Part shown: one piece after another, positions 41,610 to 51,424 of the stretch
Layout: each line of letters opens with the position of its first letter
How positions within the stretch are numbered: position 1 is the first letter of the stretch
Assembly: GCA_945862215.1 (NCBI GenBank)
Contig: CAMAXY010000008.1
Coordinates: 18,880 to 82,879 of the forward strand
Reading direction: 5' to 3'
Source of the DNA: Singulisphaera sp. GP187
GTDB lineage: Bacteria > Planctomycetota > Phycisphaerae > Phycisphaerales > SM1A02
Length of the DNA: 64,000 nucleotides
The notes under the pieces: model-generated
Told to the model about the DNA's origin: nothing
The model's database searches: none
The model's input: the letters and a program-made list of their open reading frames with translations, nothing else
Translations under genes and position numbers: made by a program

Positions 41610-43376
41610 ATGAAATCAATTACTCACAACCGTCTGCTTCTCGTGCTTGCTCTGGTTGGATCAACAACAACCCTTGCGTTCTCGCAGCAGGCAGCGCCTC
41701 CGTCGGTAGGTGGTGCAGTTATTCCAACGAAACCACCTGGAAGTATATCGGATGGAATCCTGTCGAGCCACAATCAGGTGGGTGCAAACCCTCGTGACAT
41801 GATGTCAACTACCAAACCTTCAAATCAGGTAATGGATCCAAGTCTTGTCAAGCAAGATGGTTCTCAAGCAGATGTTCCATCAGGCCCGCCTCCGATCGTC
41901 TTTGATCCACCAATTCTCGATCTTGGAGAAATGCAAGCAGATGTTCCAAAGACAGGAAAATTGATTATCAGAAATGTGACTGACAAGCCTGTCACCATTG
42001 CACGAGCAATTCCAGGTTGCGGTTGCACCACGGCGAATGCACCGAAGGATCCGATCCCAGCAGGTGGCTTCACCGAGATGGAAATCACTCTCAAGCCTGG
42101 ACCAAAGCAGGGCGTGAAGATGTCCAAGCGCGTGACATTTCAGATCGAAGGCGCGGCTCCAATCATTCTCACTGTCGAAGGAAATGTGGCGGCGTATGTC
42201 ACGATTACTCCCGATGTGATCGAAGGTCCTGCAAAGGCTGATGATCCTGGCAATCTTGATGGAAAACTTGTCATCGCATCAGCTGATGGACAGGAATTCA
42301 AAATTACTGGAGTCAATCCTCCCGTCATTTCTGATATCAGTCCAGATTCTGCCAAGGAGCACATTCTGAAGATCGACTGGGCGAAATGGGAAGAACAAGG
42401 ACGTGCAATCAAAGTGACCATTGCGACTGATCATCCAAAAGCATCTTCTGTCAGCGTGATGATCAAGCGACCGATGGTTGCTGGTGATCGTCCAACTCCT
42501 CCACCGCCAACGCAGCGTACCGCTGCAACGCCAACAAGCGAACTTGTGCTCGCAGCTCAACAGGGAAATGTTGTGAAGGTCAAGGAGTTACTTGCTGTTG
42601 CTGGAGTGAATGTCAATCAGGTCGATGCCGATACTGGCAGAACTGCTTTGCACTGGGCAGCTCGCGAAAATCGTGGCGAAATCGTTGCGATTCTTATCGA
42701 AGCGAAGGCCGACGTGAATGCGCAAGACCGAACTGGAAAAGGTCCATTGACTCTCGCGGCTGAAACTGGAAGCGTTGATGCAACGCAGAAACTTGTTGAT
42801 GCAGGCGCAAGCTTGACAGCTCGGGACTCCATTGGCGGAACTCCACTCACGTGGGGTTGCGGATTAGGTTCGGCGGAGACGGTCAAGATTCTGCTCGCAA
42901 AGGGCGCTGATGCGACTGTGGTCGATGTCAATGGATTGACTCCACTCATCTGGGCCGCTGGAATCGGCAAGCCAGAAACCGTCGCTGTTCTTTTGGAAAG
43001 ATATCCAAATCTTGATTTGAATATCAAAGATGGCGTGACCGGCGACTCCGCACTGATGCGTGCTGTTCGAAGTGGCAAGATTGAAAGTGTTCGCATGCTG
43101 ATTGAGAAGCATGCAGATGTGAACTTAATCAACAAGCAGGGATATACGCCACTTCAACTCGCAGCTCTTTCGGGAACCCCCGAGAAAGCGAAACTGTTGA
43201 TCGAGGCGAAGGCTGATTTGAATACCAAGGATGCAACTGGACGAACTGCGCTTGATCTTGCGCAACGACGAACAGATGCCTCAGGAAAGGAAATCGCTGA
43301 TTTCCTCCAAAGCAAGGGCGCCGTAAGCGCCGTGCCTGTTCCTGCAACAACTCCCGCAGTTCCTGCGGGAAAGTAA
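41610..43376 (+). CDS. DUF1573 domain fused to ankyrin repeats, secreted
   Basis: 588 residues from the ATG at 41610, which has AAAGGAAAA upstream. A longer frame from 41202 overlaps the divergent gene and lacks sense. Residues 1-25 form a signal peptide ending AFS. A DUF1573 domain (about residues 98-200) has FDPPILDLGEM, the IPGCGCTTAN motif typical of this Ig-like family, and a matching strand pattern. A Pro-rich linker at about residue 298 precedes about eight ankyrin repeats (residues 310-570), such as GRTALHWAARENRGEIVAIL. The C-terminus is Ala/Pro-rich. It is probably an extracytoplasmic protein-binding scaffold. Confidence 0.85.
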   Translation: MKSITHNRLLLVLALVGSTTTLAFSQQAAPPSVGGAVIPTKPPGSISDGILSSHNQVGANPRDMMSTTKPSNQVMDPSLVKQDGSQADVPSGPPPIVFDPPILDLGEMQADVPKTGKLIIRNVTDKPVTIARAIPGCGCTTANAPKDPIPAGGFTEMEITLKPGPKQGVKMSKRVTFQIEGAAPIILTVEGNVAAYVTITPDVIEGPAKADDPGNLDGKLVIASADGQEFKITGVNPPVISDISPDSAKEHILKIDWAKWEEQGRAIKVTIATDHPKASSVSVMIKRPMVAGDRPTPPPPTQRTAATPTSELVLAAQQGNVVKVKELLAVAGVNVNQVDADTGRTALHWAARENRGEIVAILIEAKADVNAQDRTGKGPLTLAAETGSVDATQKLVDAGASLTARDSIGGTPLTWGCGLGSAETVKILLAKGADATVVDVNGLTPLIWAAGIGKPETVAVLLERYPNLDLNIKDGVTGDSALMRAVRSGKIESVRMLIEKHADVNLINKQGYTPLQLAALSGTPEKAKLLIEAKADLNTKDATGRTALDLAQRRTDASGKEIADFLQSKGAVSAVPVPATTPAVPAGK

Positions 43377-43426
43377 AAATAGCACGATCCAAAGTTTTAC
43401 TAAAGTTTTCAACAAAGTATTCACCA

Positions 43427-43455
43427 AAGGCCTCCGCAAATGCGGGGCCTTTTTC
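43427..43455 (+). terminator. Intrinsic terminator after the DUF1573-ankyrin gene
   Basis: GGCCTCCGCA and TGCGGGGCC pair around AA, followed by TTTTT. Just before it three AAAGT(T/A)TT-like direct repeats occur. The next gene starts 39 bp later. Confidence 0.85.
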
Positions 43456-43493
43456 TTTGGGTTCATTGCAGTGGTTGGCGATAGAGTAGAGCC

Positions 43494-45047
43494 ATGACTT
43501 CAGCAACTCTCCAATCGTCGACAACATCGGTCAAGACTCCTAAGGCATATCAGGCACTCATCGAACGAGTTCGTGATGCACATTTGCTTGGTGCGACGGG
43601 TGGGATTCTGAGTTGGGATCAAGAGACAATGATGCCAGCAGGCGGAGTCGAATTGCGAAGTCAGCAATTGGCGATTCTCGCTCGACTGCAACATCAGATG
43701 TCCACCGATCCCAAAGTGGGAGAATTCATTTCGCAGTGTGAGGCAGACCGCGCATTCATGGCGAGTGATTCTGTCGAGTCTGCAAACATCGTGGAACTGC
43801 GACGTGATTTCGATCAAGCGACCAAATTGCCAGAGAGGTTGATCAGCGAATTTGCAGAAGTTTCCAGCAAGGCTCAACATGAGTGGGCGACAGCACGAAA
43901 GGCCAGCGATTTCAAAATGTTTTTGCCGTGGCTTGAAAAGCTTGTCGCGCTCAACCGCGAAAAAGCAGCATGCTTAGGAATTCCAGCGGGTGGAGAACCA
44001 TGGGATGCGCTCGCAGATACGTACGAACCTGGTTGTACGGCAGCATCTGTCACAAAGGTATTCACGCCACTTCGAGCTCGTTTGGTCAAGTTGCTTGGAG
44101 ATTTGATGGGAGGATCGCGTCGTCCATCGAATCGATTCAACGAACTTGCATTGCCAATCGAAGCCCAGGCAAAGTTTGTTCGAATGGTTGTCGAGTCAAT
44201 TGGGTTCGATTTTCAAAGAGGGCGATTGGATTCGAGCACGCATCCATTTTGCGGCGGCAGTCATTGCGATGATGTTCGCATGACAACCCGATATAGCGAG
44301 ACGTGTTTGAATGATGCGCTGGGATCGTCGATGCACGAGGCTGGCCACGGAATGTACGAACAAGGATTGCCATCACGTGCAATTGGAACGCCTGCAGGCA
44401 CGGCGGTTTCGCTCGGAATTCACGAAAGTCAAAGTCGTCTCTGGGAAAATCAAGTTGGGCGCGGACTTCCATTTTGGAAATGGTGCGCGCCAAAGCTTGA
44501 AGGATTCTTTGGGCGGAGCGTCGATGGATTTTCTTTGGATGAGTTGTATGGCGCGGCAAATACCGTCGAGCCTGGATTCATTCGTGTCGATGCAGACGAA
44601 GCGACTTACAACATGCACGTGATGGTCCGATTTGAAATCGAACGGTTGCTCATTGCGGGTTCACTTGCACCGAAGGATTTGCCGGGCGAATGGAATCGCA
44701 GATACAAGGAATATCTTGGTCTCACCGTACCGGATGATCGAAGAGGGTGTTTGCAAGATGTGCATTGGAGTATGGGCGCATTTGGATATTTCCCGACATA
44801 TACGCTTGGAACTTTGTATTCCGCCCAGTTCTTCGATGCTGCGAAGAAAGCGATGCCTGGACTTGAAGATGGATTTTCCAAAGGCGATTTCGTTCCGCTG
44901 CGCGAATGGCTCAATCGAGAAGTTCACTCGCACGGTCGCAGATTTTTGCCTGAAGAACTTTGCAAGCGAGTAACTGGATCGCCGCTTTCGTCGGAACATT
45001 ACATTGCATATCTCGAAGGAAAGTTGCGACCGCTCTATAACTGCTGA
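43494..45047 (+). CDS. M32-family metallocarboxypeptidase
   Basis: 517 residues, the usual M32 (Taq carboxypeptidase) size. The zinc motif HEAGHGMYEQG (about residues 280-290) has HExxH. The downstream family motif HESQSRLWENQVGRG supplies the third ligand Glu, and HPFCGGSHCDDVRMTTRY and GYFPTYTLG are also present. The enzyme removes C-terminal residues from peptides in the cytoplasm and there is no signal peptide. Its stop codon falls inside a 15-bp tandem repeat that also encodes the tail of the convergent gene. The two genes overlap by 13 bp. Confidence 0.93.
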   Translation: MTSATLQSSTTSVKTPKAYQALIERVRDAHLLGATGGILSWDQETMMPAGGVELRSQQLAILARLQHQMSTDPKVGEFISQCEADRAFMASDSVESANIVELRRDFDQATKLPERLISEFAEVSSKAQHEWATARKASDFKMFLPWLEKLVALNREKAACLGIPAGGEPWDALADTYEPGCTAASVTKVFTPLRARLVKLLGDLMGGSRRPSNRFNELALPIEAQAKFVRMVVESIGFDFQRGRLDSSTHPFCGGSHCDDVRMTTRYSETCLNDALGSSMHEAGHGMYEQGLPSRAIGTPAGTAVSLGIHESQSRLWENQVGRGLPFWKWCAPKLEGFFGRSVDGFSLDELYGAANTVEPGFIRVDADEATYNMHVMVRFEIERLLIAGSLAPKDLPGEWNRRYKEYLGLTVPDDRRGCLQDVHWSMGAFGYFPTYTLGTLYSAQFFDAAKKAMPGLEDGFSKGDFVPLREWLNREVHSHGRRFLPEELCKRVTGSPLSSEHYIAYLEGKLRPLYNC

Positions 45048-45082
45048 TTGGGAAACTGCTGATTCGGCAACTGTTGATTCGG
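45035..45082. repeat. 15-bp tandem repeat across two convergent gene ends
   Basis: Three 15-bp units of the type AACTGCTGATTCGGC, with a few substitutions, run through the last codons of the M32 gene and the tail of the minus-strand membrane protein. On the minus strand each unit encodes PNQQL/F. Confidence 0.8.
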
Positions 45083-45448
45083 AGGAGCAGGGGGCGTGTT
45101 TGCCAGATCATTGGGTAGGTCCTTGCCAACAGGAGTCATCGCACCCATTCTGCCCGGAAGTCGACCCGTCGTAGCGAGGAGAGCCACGACCATTGTCCAA
45201 AGTGGAATCATTCCCACGCCTGGTATCGCCTCAGCGAGGAAGACAGCGAATAGAAGCATCGGTCGTCCGAGTGCGAGCCAAATCAGAACGCCGGTCACGA
45301 GATCGATGCCGATGACCAGAGGTTCGGCGATCACTGTGGGAGATAAGAAGAAACTCAAACCGTCCGAAACAAGCGCAATTGCCATTGCAAGCCCGATTCG
45401 GACCCAAGAAGGAGATTTCCAAATATTTGATGGTGCGGAATCTGGCAT
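45035..45448 (-). CDS. Small membrane protein with PNQQ-repeat tail
   Basis: 137 residues with about three hydrophobic segments (residues 18-37, 44-60 and 64-90). The last 15 residues are a three-fold repeat of the form PNQQx (P-N-Q-Q-L/F), encoded by 15-bp DNA repeats at 45035-45080. I do not recognise the family. It is divergent from typA by 35 bp and overlaps the M32 gene at its 3' end. Confidence 0.6.
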   Translation of the reverse strand: MPDSAPSNIWKSPSWVRIGLAMAIALVSDGLSFFLSPTVIAEPLVIGIDLVTGVLIWLALGRPMLLFAVFLAEAIPGVGMIPLWTMVVALLATTGRLPGRMGAMTPVGKDLPNDLANTPPAPPNQQLPNQQFPNQQL

Positions 45449-45483
45449 TGCGAGTAGGCTCGGAGGACTCTACCTGTTTTCCT

Positions 45484-47364
45484 ATGGCATACGAACAAAA
45501 AAATATCAGAAATGTTGCAATCATCGCCCACGTTGACCACGGAAAGACAACGCTGGTGGACGCCATGTTGCGATCTTCTAGCGCTGCTCTCGAAGTGGAG
45601 ACAGGAGCTGAATGCGTTATGGATTCCAATCCGCTCGAGCGTGAGCGAGGAATCACCATCCTCTCGAAAAATTGCGCAGTAAATTATGTCGTGAAGAAGG
45701 GGCCTCATGCGGGCCTTGCGATGCGCGTGAACATCATTGACACACCAGGCCATGCTGATTTCGGTGGCGAGGTGGAACGCGTTCTTCGTATGGCCGATGG
45801 TTGTCTGTTGTTGGTTGATGCAATGGAAGGTCCGATGCCGCAAACGCGCTTCGTTCTTTCGAAGGCACTCGAAGTTGGTTTGAAGCCCATCCTCGTCGTC
45901 AACAAGTGCGATCGTCCTGATTCGCGACCAACCGCAGTGGTCGATGAAGTCTTTGATCTCTTGATTGATCTTGGAGCGGATGAAATTGCTTTGGACTTCC
46001 CAGTTGTTTGGGCATCAGGTCGTGATGGTTGGGCAAGTCGAGATCGTGAAGATCGTTTGAATGGTGTCGATGATCTTTTCGCAACAATTGCAGAACGCGT
46101 GCCTTCGCCTACTGGCGACATGAATTCACCCTTGAAATATCTTGTTGTGAATCTCGATTCCAACGATTATGTCGGACGACTTGGTATCGGTCGAGTTTTC
46201 GATGGCGTGCTGAAAGCAAACATGGCGGTTGTGGTCTGCAAGGCTGACGGATCATTTCGAAAGGCTCGCATCCAAGGAGTGAAAAGATTCGAAGGACTCG
46301 CACGCATCGCAGCAGAGTCAATCGAGGCTGGAGACTTGTGTGCAATCGAGGGGATTACAGATATTGAGATCGGCGACACTGTGTGTTTGCCGGATAGCCC
46401 GCTTCCAATGCCGCGAGTCAAGGTCGATGACCCCACCCTTCACATGATTTTCCGCATTAATGACGGCCCACTCGTTGGGCGCGAAGGAAAATTCGTGACC
46501 AGTCGGCAAATTGCAGAGCGACTCGAGAAAGAACTGCGTGCCAATGTTGCGCTTCGCGTTTCTCCAGGTGACGGTGCTGAAGAATTCCACGTTTCTGGAC
46601 GAGGCCTGTTGCATCTAGGTGTGCTTCTGGAAACGATGCGGCGTGAAGGGTTTGAATTGACGGTTGGCAAGCCAGAAGTCATCGAACGCGAGATTGATGG
46701 CGTGATGAACGAGCCGTATGAAAAACTTGCGCTCGATGTTGCTCAGCATGTGATGGGCGGTGCGCTGGAATTGCTTGGTCAACGAGGAGCTGAAATCACC
46801 AAGTTGGATATGCGCGGGACTCGAGCTCATGTCGAAGCAGATATCCCTGCTCGTGGTTTGATCGGCCTACGCACTCGAGTACTCAATGCAACTGGCGGCG
46901 AAGCTGTGATGCACCATTCGTTCTGCGACTATCGACCGATTCGATTTGCTCCTCGCAAGCGCCAGAATGGAGTTTTGGTTGCCGTTGAAGCTGGTACAGC
47001 GACAACATTCTCGCTTTTGAATTTGTCCGAGCGTGGCGTGATGTTTGTCAGCCACGGGGATGTTGTGTACGAGGGTATGGTCGTTGGCGAGCACAACCGC
47101 GATAAAGATTTGCATGTCAATGTTGTCAAGGCAAAGCCGATGTCCAACGTTCGCGAATCCAACAAGGAAGCGACGGTCGTTCTGAAGTCGCCTCGTCCAC
47201 TGAGTTTGGAAAGCGCTTTGGAATATCTTGAAGTCGACGAATATGTGGAAGTCACTCCAACTTCGGTGCGAATTCGCAAGAAAATCCTGAAGGAAAACGA
47301 CCGCAAGAAATTGGTTCGTCAGCAGAAAGATCGGGAAGCTGCTGGAGTCGGGGCGGACGACTAA
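45484..47364 (+). CDS. typA: GTPase TypA/BipA
   Basis: 626 residues from the ATG at 45484. The open frame starts at 45379 but the extra residues are not part of the family. The GTPase domain has HVDHGKTTLVDAML (P-loop), RERGITILSKNCAV (switch I), DTPGHADFGGEVER and NKCDRPDSRP. The EF-Tu-like domain 2, an EF-G-like domain, and the TypA C-terminal region follow (RGLIGLRTRVLNATGGEAVMHH around residue 460). It acts on ribosomes, in 50S assembly and stress adaptation. Length and all motifs are normal. Confidence 0.96.
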   Translation: MAYEQKNIRNVAIIAHVDHGKTTLVDAMLRSSSAALEVETGAECVMDSNPLERERGITILSKNCAVNYVVKKGPHAGLAMRVNIIDTPGHADFGGEVERVLRMADGCLLLVDAMEGPMPQTRFVLSKALEVGLKPILVVNKCDRPDSRPTAVVDEVFDLLIDLGADEIALDFPVVWASGRDGWASRDREDRLNGVDDLFATIAERVPSPTGDMNSPLKYLVVNLDSNDYVGRLGIGRVFDGVLKANMAVVVCKADGSFRKARIQGVKRFEGLARIAAESIEAGDLCAIEGITDIEIGDTVCLPDSPLPMPRVKVDDPTLHMIFRINDGPLVGREGKFVTSRQIAERLEKELRANVALRVSPGDGAEEFHVSGRGLLHLGVLLETMRREGFELTVGKPEVIEREIDGVMNEPYEKLALDVAQHVMGGALELLGQRGAEITKLDMRGTRAHVEADIPARGLIGLRTRVLNATGGEAVMHHSFCDYRPIRFAPRKRQNGVLVAVEAGTATTFSLLNLSERGVMFVSHGDVVYEGMVVGEHNRDKDLHVNVVKAKPMSNVRESNKEATVVLKSPRPLSLESALEYLEVDEYVEVTPTSVRIRKKILKENDRKKLVRQQKDREAAGVGADD

Positions 47365-47390
47365 GCGAATCCGACCGTAAGATTCGTCCA

Positions 47391-48656
47391 ATGCCGACGA
47401 TCGTTCAGAAATTCGGTGGTACCAGCGTTTCGGATGCAGCACGCATTCGGCGAGCTGCTGAGCGAGTTGCGGATGCGCGAAATCTTGGATTCGATGTTGT
47501 CGTCGTCGCAAGTGCAATGGGAAGCACCACCGATGATTTGATCGCACTCGCGGACCAAGTCTCAGCATCTCCAGATCGAAGAGAACTTGATATGTTGATG
47601 GCGACTGGCGAACAAGCGAGCGTGGCATTGTTGGCGATGGCACTGCGCGAACTTGGTTGTCCTGCAAGCAGTCTCACGGGCGGACAAGCAGGCATTCGAA
47701 CGGATGGCGTTCATGGGCGCGCTCGAATCACGCGAATCGAATGCGGTCGATTGGAACGATTGATCTCTCGTGGTGAGATTCCAGTTGTCGCTGGATTTCA
47801 AGGGACGAGTGATGAAGGCGAGATCACAACGCTCGGTCGTGGCGGAAGCGATACGACTGCCGTTGCAATTGCAGCTGCACTGCGCATCTCTGAATCAGGT
47901 GGATACTGCGAGATCTTCACTGATGTCGATGGTGTCTATACGGCGGACCCAAGGCTTGTCCGCTGCGCGGTAAAATTGCCGCGGATTTCCTATGAAGAAA
48001 TGCTCGAACTCGCCACGCTTGGCGCAGGCGTCTTGCATGCACGAGCTGTTCTATTCGGAGAAAAGTATGGGGTACCGATTCATGTCAGGCACAGTCAAAA
48101 ACCAGATCATGGAACAATGATCTCGCGGGAGAATCCAAATATGGAAGAACTTGCAGTTGTGGGTTGCGCGCTCAAGGATGAACTTGGGCGTGTCAGTATT
48201 CGGCAGATCAAGAATGTTGTTGGCCTTCAAGGGCGACTCTTCACCGCACTTGCACATGCGAACATTGTGGTGGATGACATTATGCAGACCGAACAAGGTT
48301 CTGCAACGATGATCGCATTCACTGTGGAGCATGCAGACCTTGCAGATTCCAAGCAGATCGTGGCGAAGACTTTGCAGGAATTGGCTGAGGGAGAAATGTC
48401 GGTCGAGGTTGGCCTTGCGAAAGTTTCTGTCGTTGGTGTTGGGATGAAGAGTCACGCTGGAGTTGCAAGCAGAATGTTTCGCGCGCTAGGTGAAGCCGGA
48501 GTTGCAATTCACAACATCACCACGAGCGAAATCAAGATCAGTTGCATCATTGACGCTGCGAACGGTCAGCGCGGACTCGAAGCAGTGCATTCCACATTTG
48601 GGCTTGGGCTTGGAGCAAACGCAACGATGGCGATGCAGACGGACTCAACGCGATAA
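47391..48656 (+). CDS. lysC: Aspartate kinase
   Basis: 421 residues. The kinase domain starts VQKFGGTSVSD and includes GRGGSDTTAVAIAAAL and EIFTDVDGVYTADPR. Two ACT domains follow (about residues 265-410), with a variant signature KVSVVGVGMKSHAGVASRMF. It phosphorylates aspartate, the first step to lysine, threonine and methionine. The ACT pair suggests feedback inhibition by lysine and/or threonine. The stop codon shares a base with the ATG of the kinase-TPR gene (TAATG). Confidence 0.94.
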   Translation: MPTIVQKFGGTSVSDAARIRRAAERVADARNLGFDVVVVASAMGSTTDDLIALADQVSASPDRRELDMLMATGEQASVALLAMALRELGCPASSLTGGQAGIRTDGVHGRARITRIECGRLERLISRGEIPVVAGFQGTSDEGEITTLGRGGSDTTAVAIAAALRISESGGYCEIFTDVDGVYTADPRLVRCAVKLPRISYEEMLELATLGAGVLHARAVLFGEKYGVPIHVRHSQKPDHGTMISRENPNMEELAVVGCALKDELGRVSIRQIKNVVGLQGRLFTALAHANIVVDDIMQTEQGSATMIAFTVEHADLADSKQIVAKTLQELAEGEMSVEVGLAKVSVVGVGMKSHAGVASRMFRALGEAGVAIHNITTSEIKISCIIDAANGQRGLEAVHSTFGLGLGANATMAMQTDSTR

Positions 48657-51301
48657 TGACTTCCGATTTCAGCCAGAATCTTTGGAAGGCCGATGAGCCA
48701 AGTCCAAATGCCCCTCAGCCGCCGTCGCTTCCTGGGCTGAAAGTGATTCGTTTGCTGGGAGCGGGGGGGTTCGGTGCAGTCTGGCTTTGCGAGCAACAAG
48801 GGCCGCTTTTGCGACAAGTTGCGGTGAAGGTCATGCGCACGGTGATCGCAGGTCCGAGGTTGCGTCAGCGCTTCGAATCTGAACGTCGATTGCTCGCGCG
48901 CATGGATCATCCTGGCATTGCGCAAGTCTTCGATGCAGGCGAATCACAGGATGGCAGTTTGTACTTCATCATGGAATTAGTTGAAGGGGAGCCCATTCTC
49001 GATTGGTGTGATCGCAATCGATTGTCGGTCGAATCCAGATTGGGATTGATGCGGCAAGTTTCGATGGCAGTCCAGCATGCGCATACAAAAGGAATCATTC
49101 ATCTTGATTTGAAGTCTGCAAATATTCTGGTGCGTGAAGTTGATGGTGCGCCAATTGTGAAAGTCATCGACTTTGGCGTCGCTCGGCTTGCAGATGATCC
49201 CGATGCGATTGTGACCATGCAAGGTGATGGAGCGGGCCCCGTGGGGACGCTGGAATATATGGCGCCTGAGCAACTCTCTGGCACTCGGCAGTTAGATACT
49301 CGTGCTGATATTTATTCACTCGGAGTTGTTCTGTATCAAATGCTGACGGGACTTACACCATTTGATTCTCGCCAACTTCGAGCAGCTGGAACTGTCGAAG
49401 CGCAGCGCATTATTCGTGAATGCGAACCTGAAGTTCCAAGTGAACGACTTCGTAGAGCAGATAATTTGGAAATCGCAGAAGGAGAGTTGCGTGCCGAATC
49501 CCGTGGGTTGAATTCCGCCAAACTTCTTCGAGTGATTCAAGGCCAATTGGATTCTGTGGTATTGCGCTGCTTGGAGAAAGACCCAGAGAATCGATACGCA
49601 ACATGCGAAGCGCTGAGCGAAGACCTCAATCGTTGGCTTCTATTCGAGCCCGTTCTTGCTCGCCCAGCATCACGAGGAGTGCGTCTGCGCAAGTTTGCAC
49701 GGCGTCACAGACTGGGTCTGGCCGCGGCAGCATTGATCGCAATCGCGTTGATCTCAGGCACGGTGGCAATGGCGTATGGACTTGCCGAGGCGAAGCGTCA
49801 ACTCGCTCGAGCGGAGCGATTGCATGGGTTCAACACGCAGATGATCAATTCTGTCACTCCTGATATTTCCAAAGGAATGGATACACGATTGATGTTGATG
49901 ATCTTCGATCAGTCCATGGGAGAAATTGATGTCAAGTACAGCGACGATCCCATTCTTGCTGCGGATGCGCACGGCACAGCAGGTTTGGCATATCGATCGA
50001 TTGGTGAATATGCCAAGGCGCTTGAACACATCAAGAGTGAAGTCAAGATCATTGAGAGTCTCTATGCGCCAAGTGATCTGCGAGTGCTCAATGTCCAGAA
50101 TGATCTGGGCAATGTGCTTCTCTTGAGCGATCGTGTTGATGAAGCCGCACCGATCTTTGAAAAAGTTTTGGAGGGTCGCCGAAAATCTTTGGGTGAAGAT
50201 GATCCTGCAACTCTTGCATCGGTGCACAATATGGCGTGGCTTCGCGACGAACAAGGTCGATCGAAGGAAGCGGAGGTTTTGTATGCGCAAGTTGTTGCGA
50301 AGAAGAAGACTGTCTTGGGTATGGATGATGAGAGCACGCTTCGTTCAATGGACAATCTTGGTGATGTGCAGCGTCGAATTGGGAAGTTGGATGAAGCCCG
50401 ATCAACACTGGTAGAAACTGTTGCTCAGCGAACGAAGCGATTCGGTATTGATGCTCCGGACACTTTGCTTTCACGAAACAACTTATGCATGGTTTTGAAA
50501 GCAAAAGGCGATATCGCAGCCTCGGAAGAATCATTCCGAGCAAATGTGAATGACATGGACAAAGTTTTTGGCGTGGATCATCCTTTCACACTGATTGCCC
50601 AGAACAATCTCGCTGCAATTCTTCGAGATTCAAAGCGACTTGCCGAAGCAGAAGAGATTTATCGTTTGATCTTGCCACGATTTGAAAAACGCTATGGACT
50701 CAATGCGAAATATTCACTGAATGTCCAAGGGAATTTGGCAATGGTTTTGGAGATGCAAGAAAAATTTGCTGAAGCAGAGCCCATTTATCTAGAGAATCTT
50801 GATCGCAAGCGTCAGTCGCTTGGCGATAAAGCAGAAGGCACGCTCGGTTCGCTGAACAATCTTGGTTTTCTCTATATGGGTATGGGGCGGACCGTCGACG
50901 CCGAAAAACTCTGGCGCGAAGCTTCAACTGGATACAGAGAAATCTTTGGCGAACGAAGTCAGCAGGCAGCTGCAACATCAATCACATTGGCGCGTTCACG
51001 AATGAATTTTGGCGATCCTAAGGAGGCGGATGATTTGGTTCGTATCTATGCTGAAGACGAAACAATTCAGTTGCCAAATTCGATGCGGCTTGTCGCGATG
51101 AAGACCCATGGCCGTGCGCTTGCGGCGCTTGAAGATCTTCCTGGGGGGATGATCTGGCTTGAAAAGAGTTACGAATTGTCGATCAAGATGGGCGACGAAA
51201 AGGAGGCGAAAGATATTGCCGCCAAGCTTGTGGATATCGCGCTGAAGGCTGGCGACAACCAGAGCGCTGGAAAATGGACTCAGGCCGCCAATGCGAAATA
51301 G
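48656..51301 (+). CDS. Ser/Thr protein kinase fused to membrane anchor and TPR array
   Basis: 881 residues. The kinase domain (about residues 28-320) has GAGGFGAVW, K58 in VAVKVM, E76, HLDLKSAN (D151, K153, N156) and DFGVAR (D172). The usual Arg before the catalytic Asp is Leu, so it is a non-RD kinase. A membrane helix (about residues 352-372) follows, then a coiled segment and about ten kinesin-light-chain-type TPRs (residues 425-870). This is a common planctomycete architecture: cytoplasmic kinase, extracytoplasmic sensor/scaffold. It overlaps lysC by one base, which suggests co-transcription but no known link. Confidence 0.9.
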   Translation: MTSDFSQNLWKADEPSPNAPQPPSLPGLKVIRLLGAGGFGAVWLCEQQGPLLRQVAVKVMRTVIAGPRLRQRFESERRLLARMDHPGIAQVFDAGESQDGSLYFIMELVEGEPILDWCDRNRLSVESRLGLMRQVSMAVQHAHTKGIIHLDLKSANILVREVDGAPIVKVIDFGVARLADDPDAIVTMQGDGAGPVGTLEYMAPEQLSGTRQLDTRADIYSLGVVLYQMLTGLTPFDSRQLRAAGTVEAQRIIRECEPEVPSERLRRADNLEIAEGELRAESRGLNSAKLLRVIQGQLDSVVLRCLEKDPENRYATCEALSEDLNRWLLFEPVLARPASRGVRLRKFARRHRLGLAAAALIAIALISGTVAMAYGLAEAKRQLARAERLHGFNTQMINSVTPDISKGMDTRLMLMIFDQSMGEIDVKYSDDPILAADAHGTAGLAYRSIGEYAKALEHIKSEVKIIESLYAPSDLRVLNVQNDLGNVLLLSDRVDEAAPIFEKVLEGRRKSLGEDDPATLASVHNMAWLRDEQGRSKEAEVLYAQVVAKKKTVLGMDDESTLRSMDNLGDVQRRIGKLDEARSTLVETVAQRTKRFGIDAPDTLLSRNNLCMVLKAKGDIAASEESFRANVNDMDKVFGVDHPFTLIAQNNLAAILRDSKRLAEAEEIYRLILPRFEKRYGLNAKYSLNVQGNLAMVLEMQEKFAEAEPIYLENLDRKRQSLGDKAEGTLGSLNNLGFLYMGMGRTVDAEKLWREASTGYREIFGERSQQAAATSITLARSRMNFGDPKEADDLVRIYAEDETIQLPNSMRLVAMKTHGRALAALEDLPGGMIWLEKSYELSIKMGDEKEAKDIAAKLVDIALKAGDNQSAGKWTQAANAK

Positions 51302-51424
51302 CATCTGCTTGATACTGATTGAATTGCATGGATTTGGCTTGTTTTGTAGATGCCCTAGAGATTTTACAGAACATATATTATCGGACCTTCGACGTTTCAA
51401 AGCAATCGCAAATGCCGAAATCCA

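Noticed and set aside
46867..47667. 266-residue minus-strand frame over typA and lysC
   Set aside because: It spans the junction of two strongly supported plus-strand genes and has no recognisable domain.
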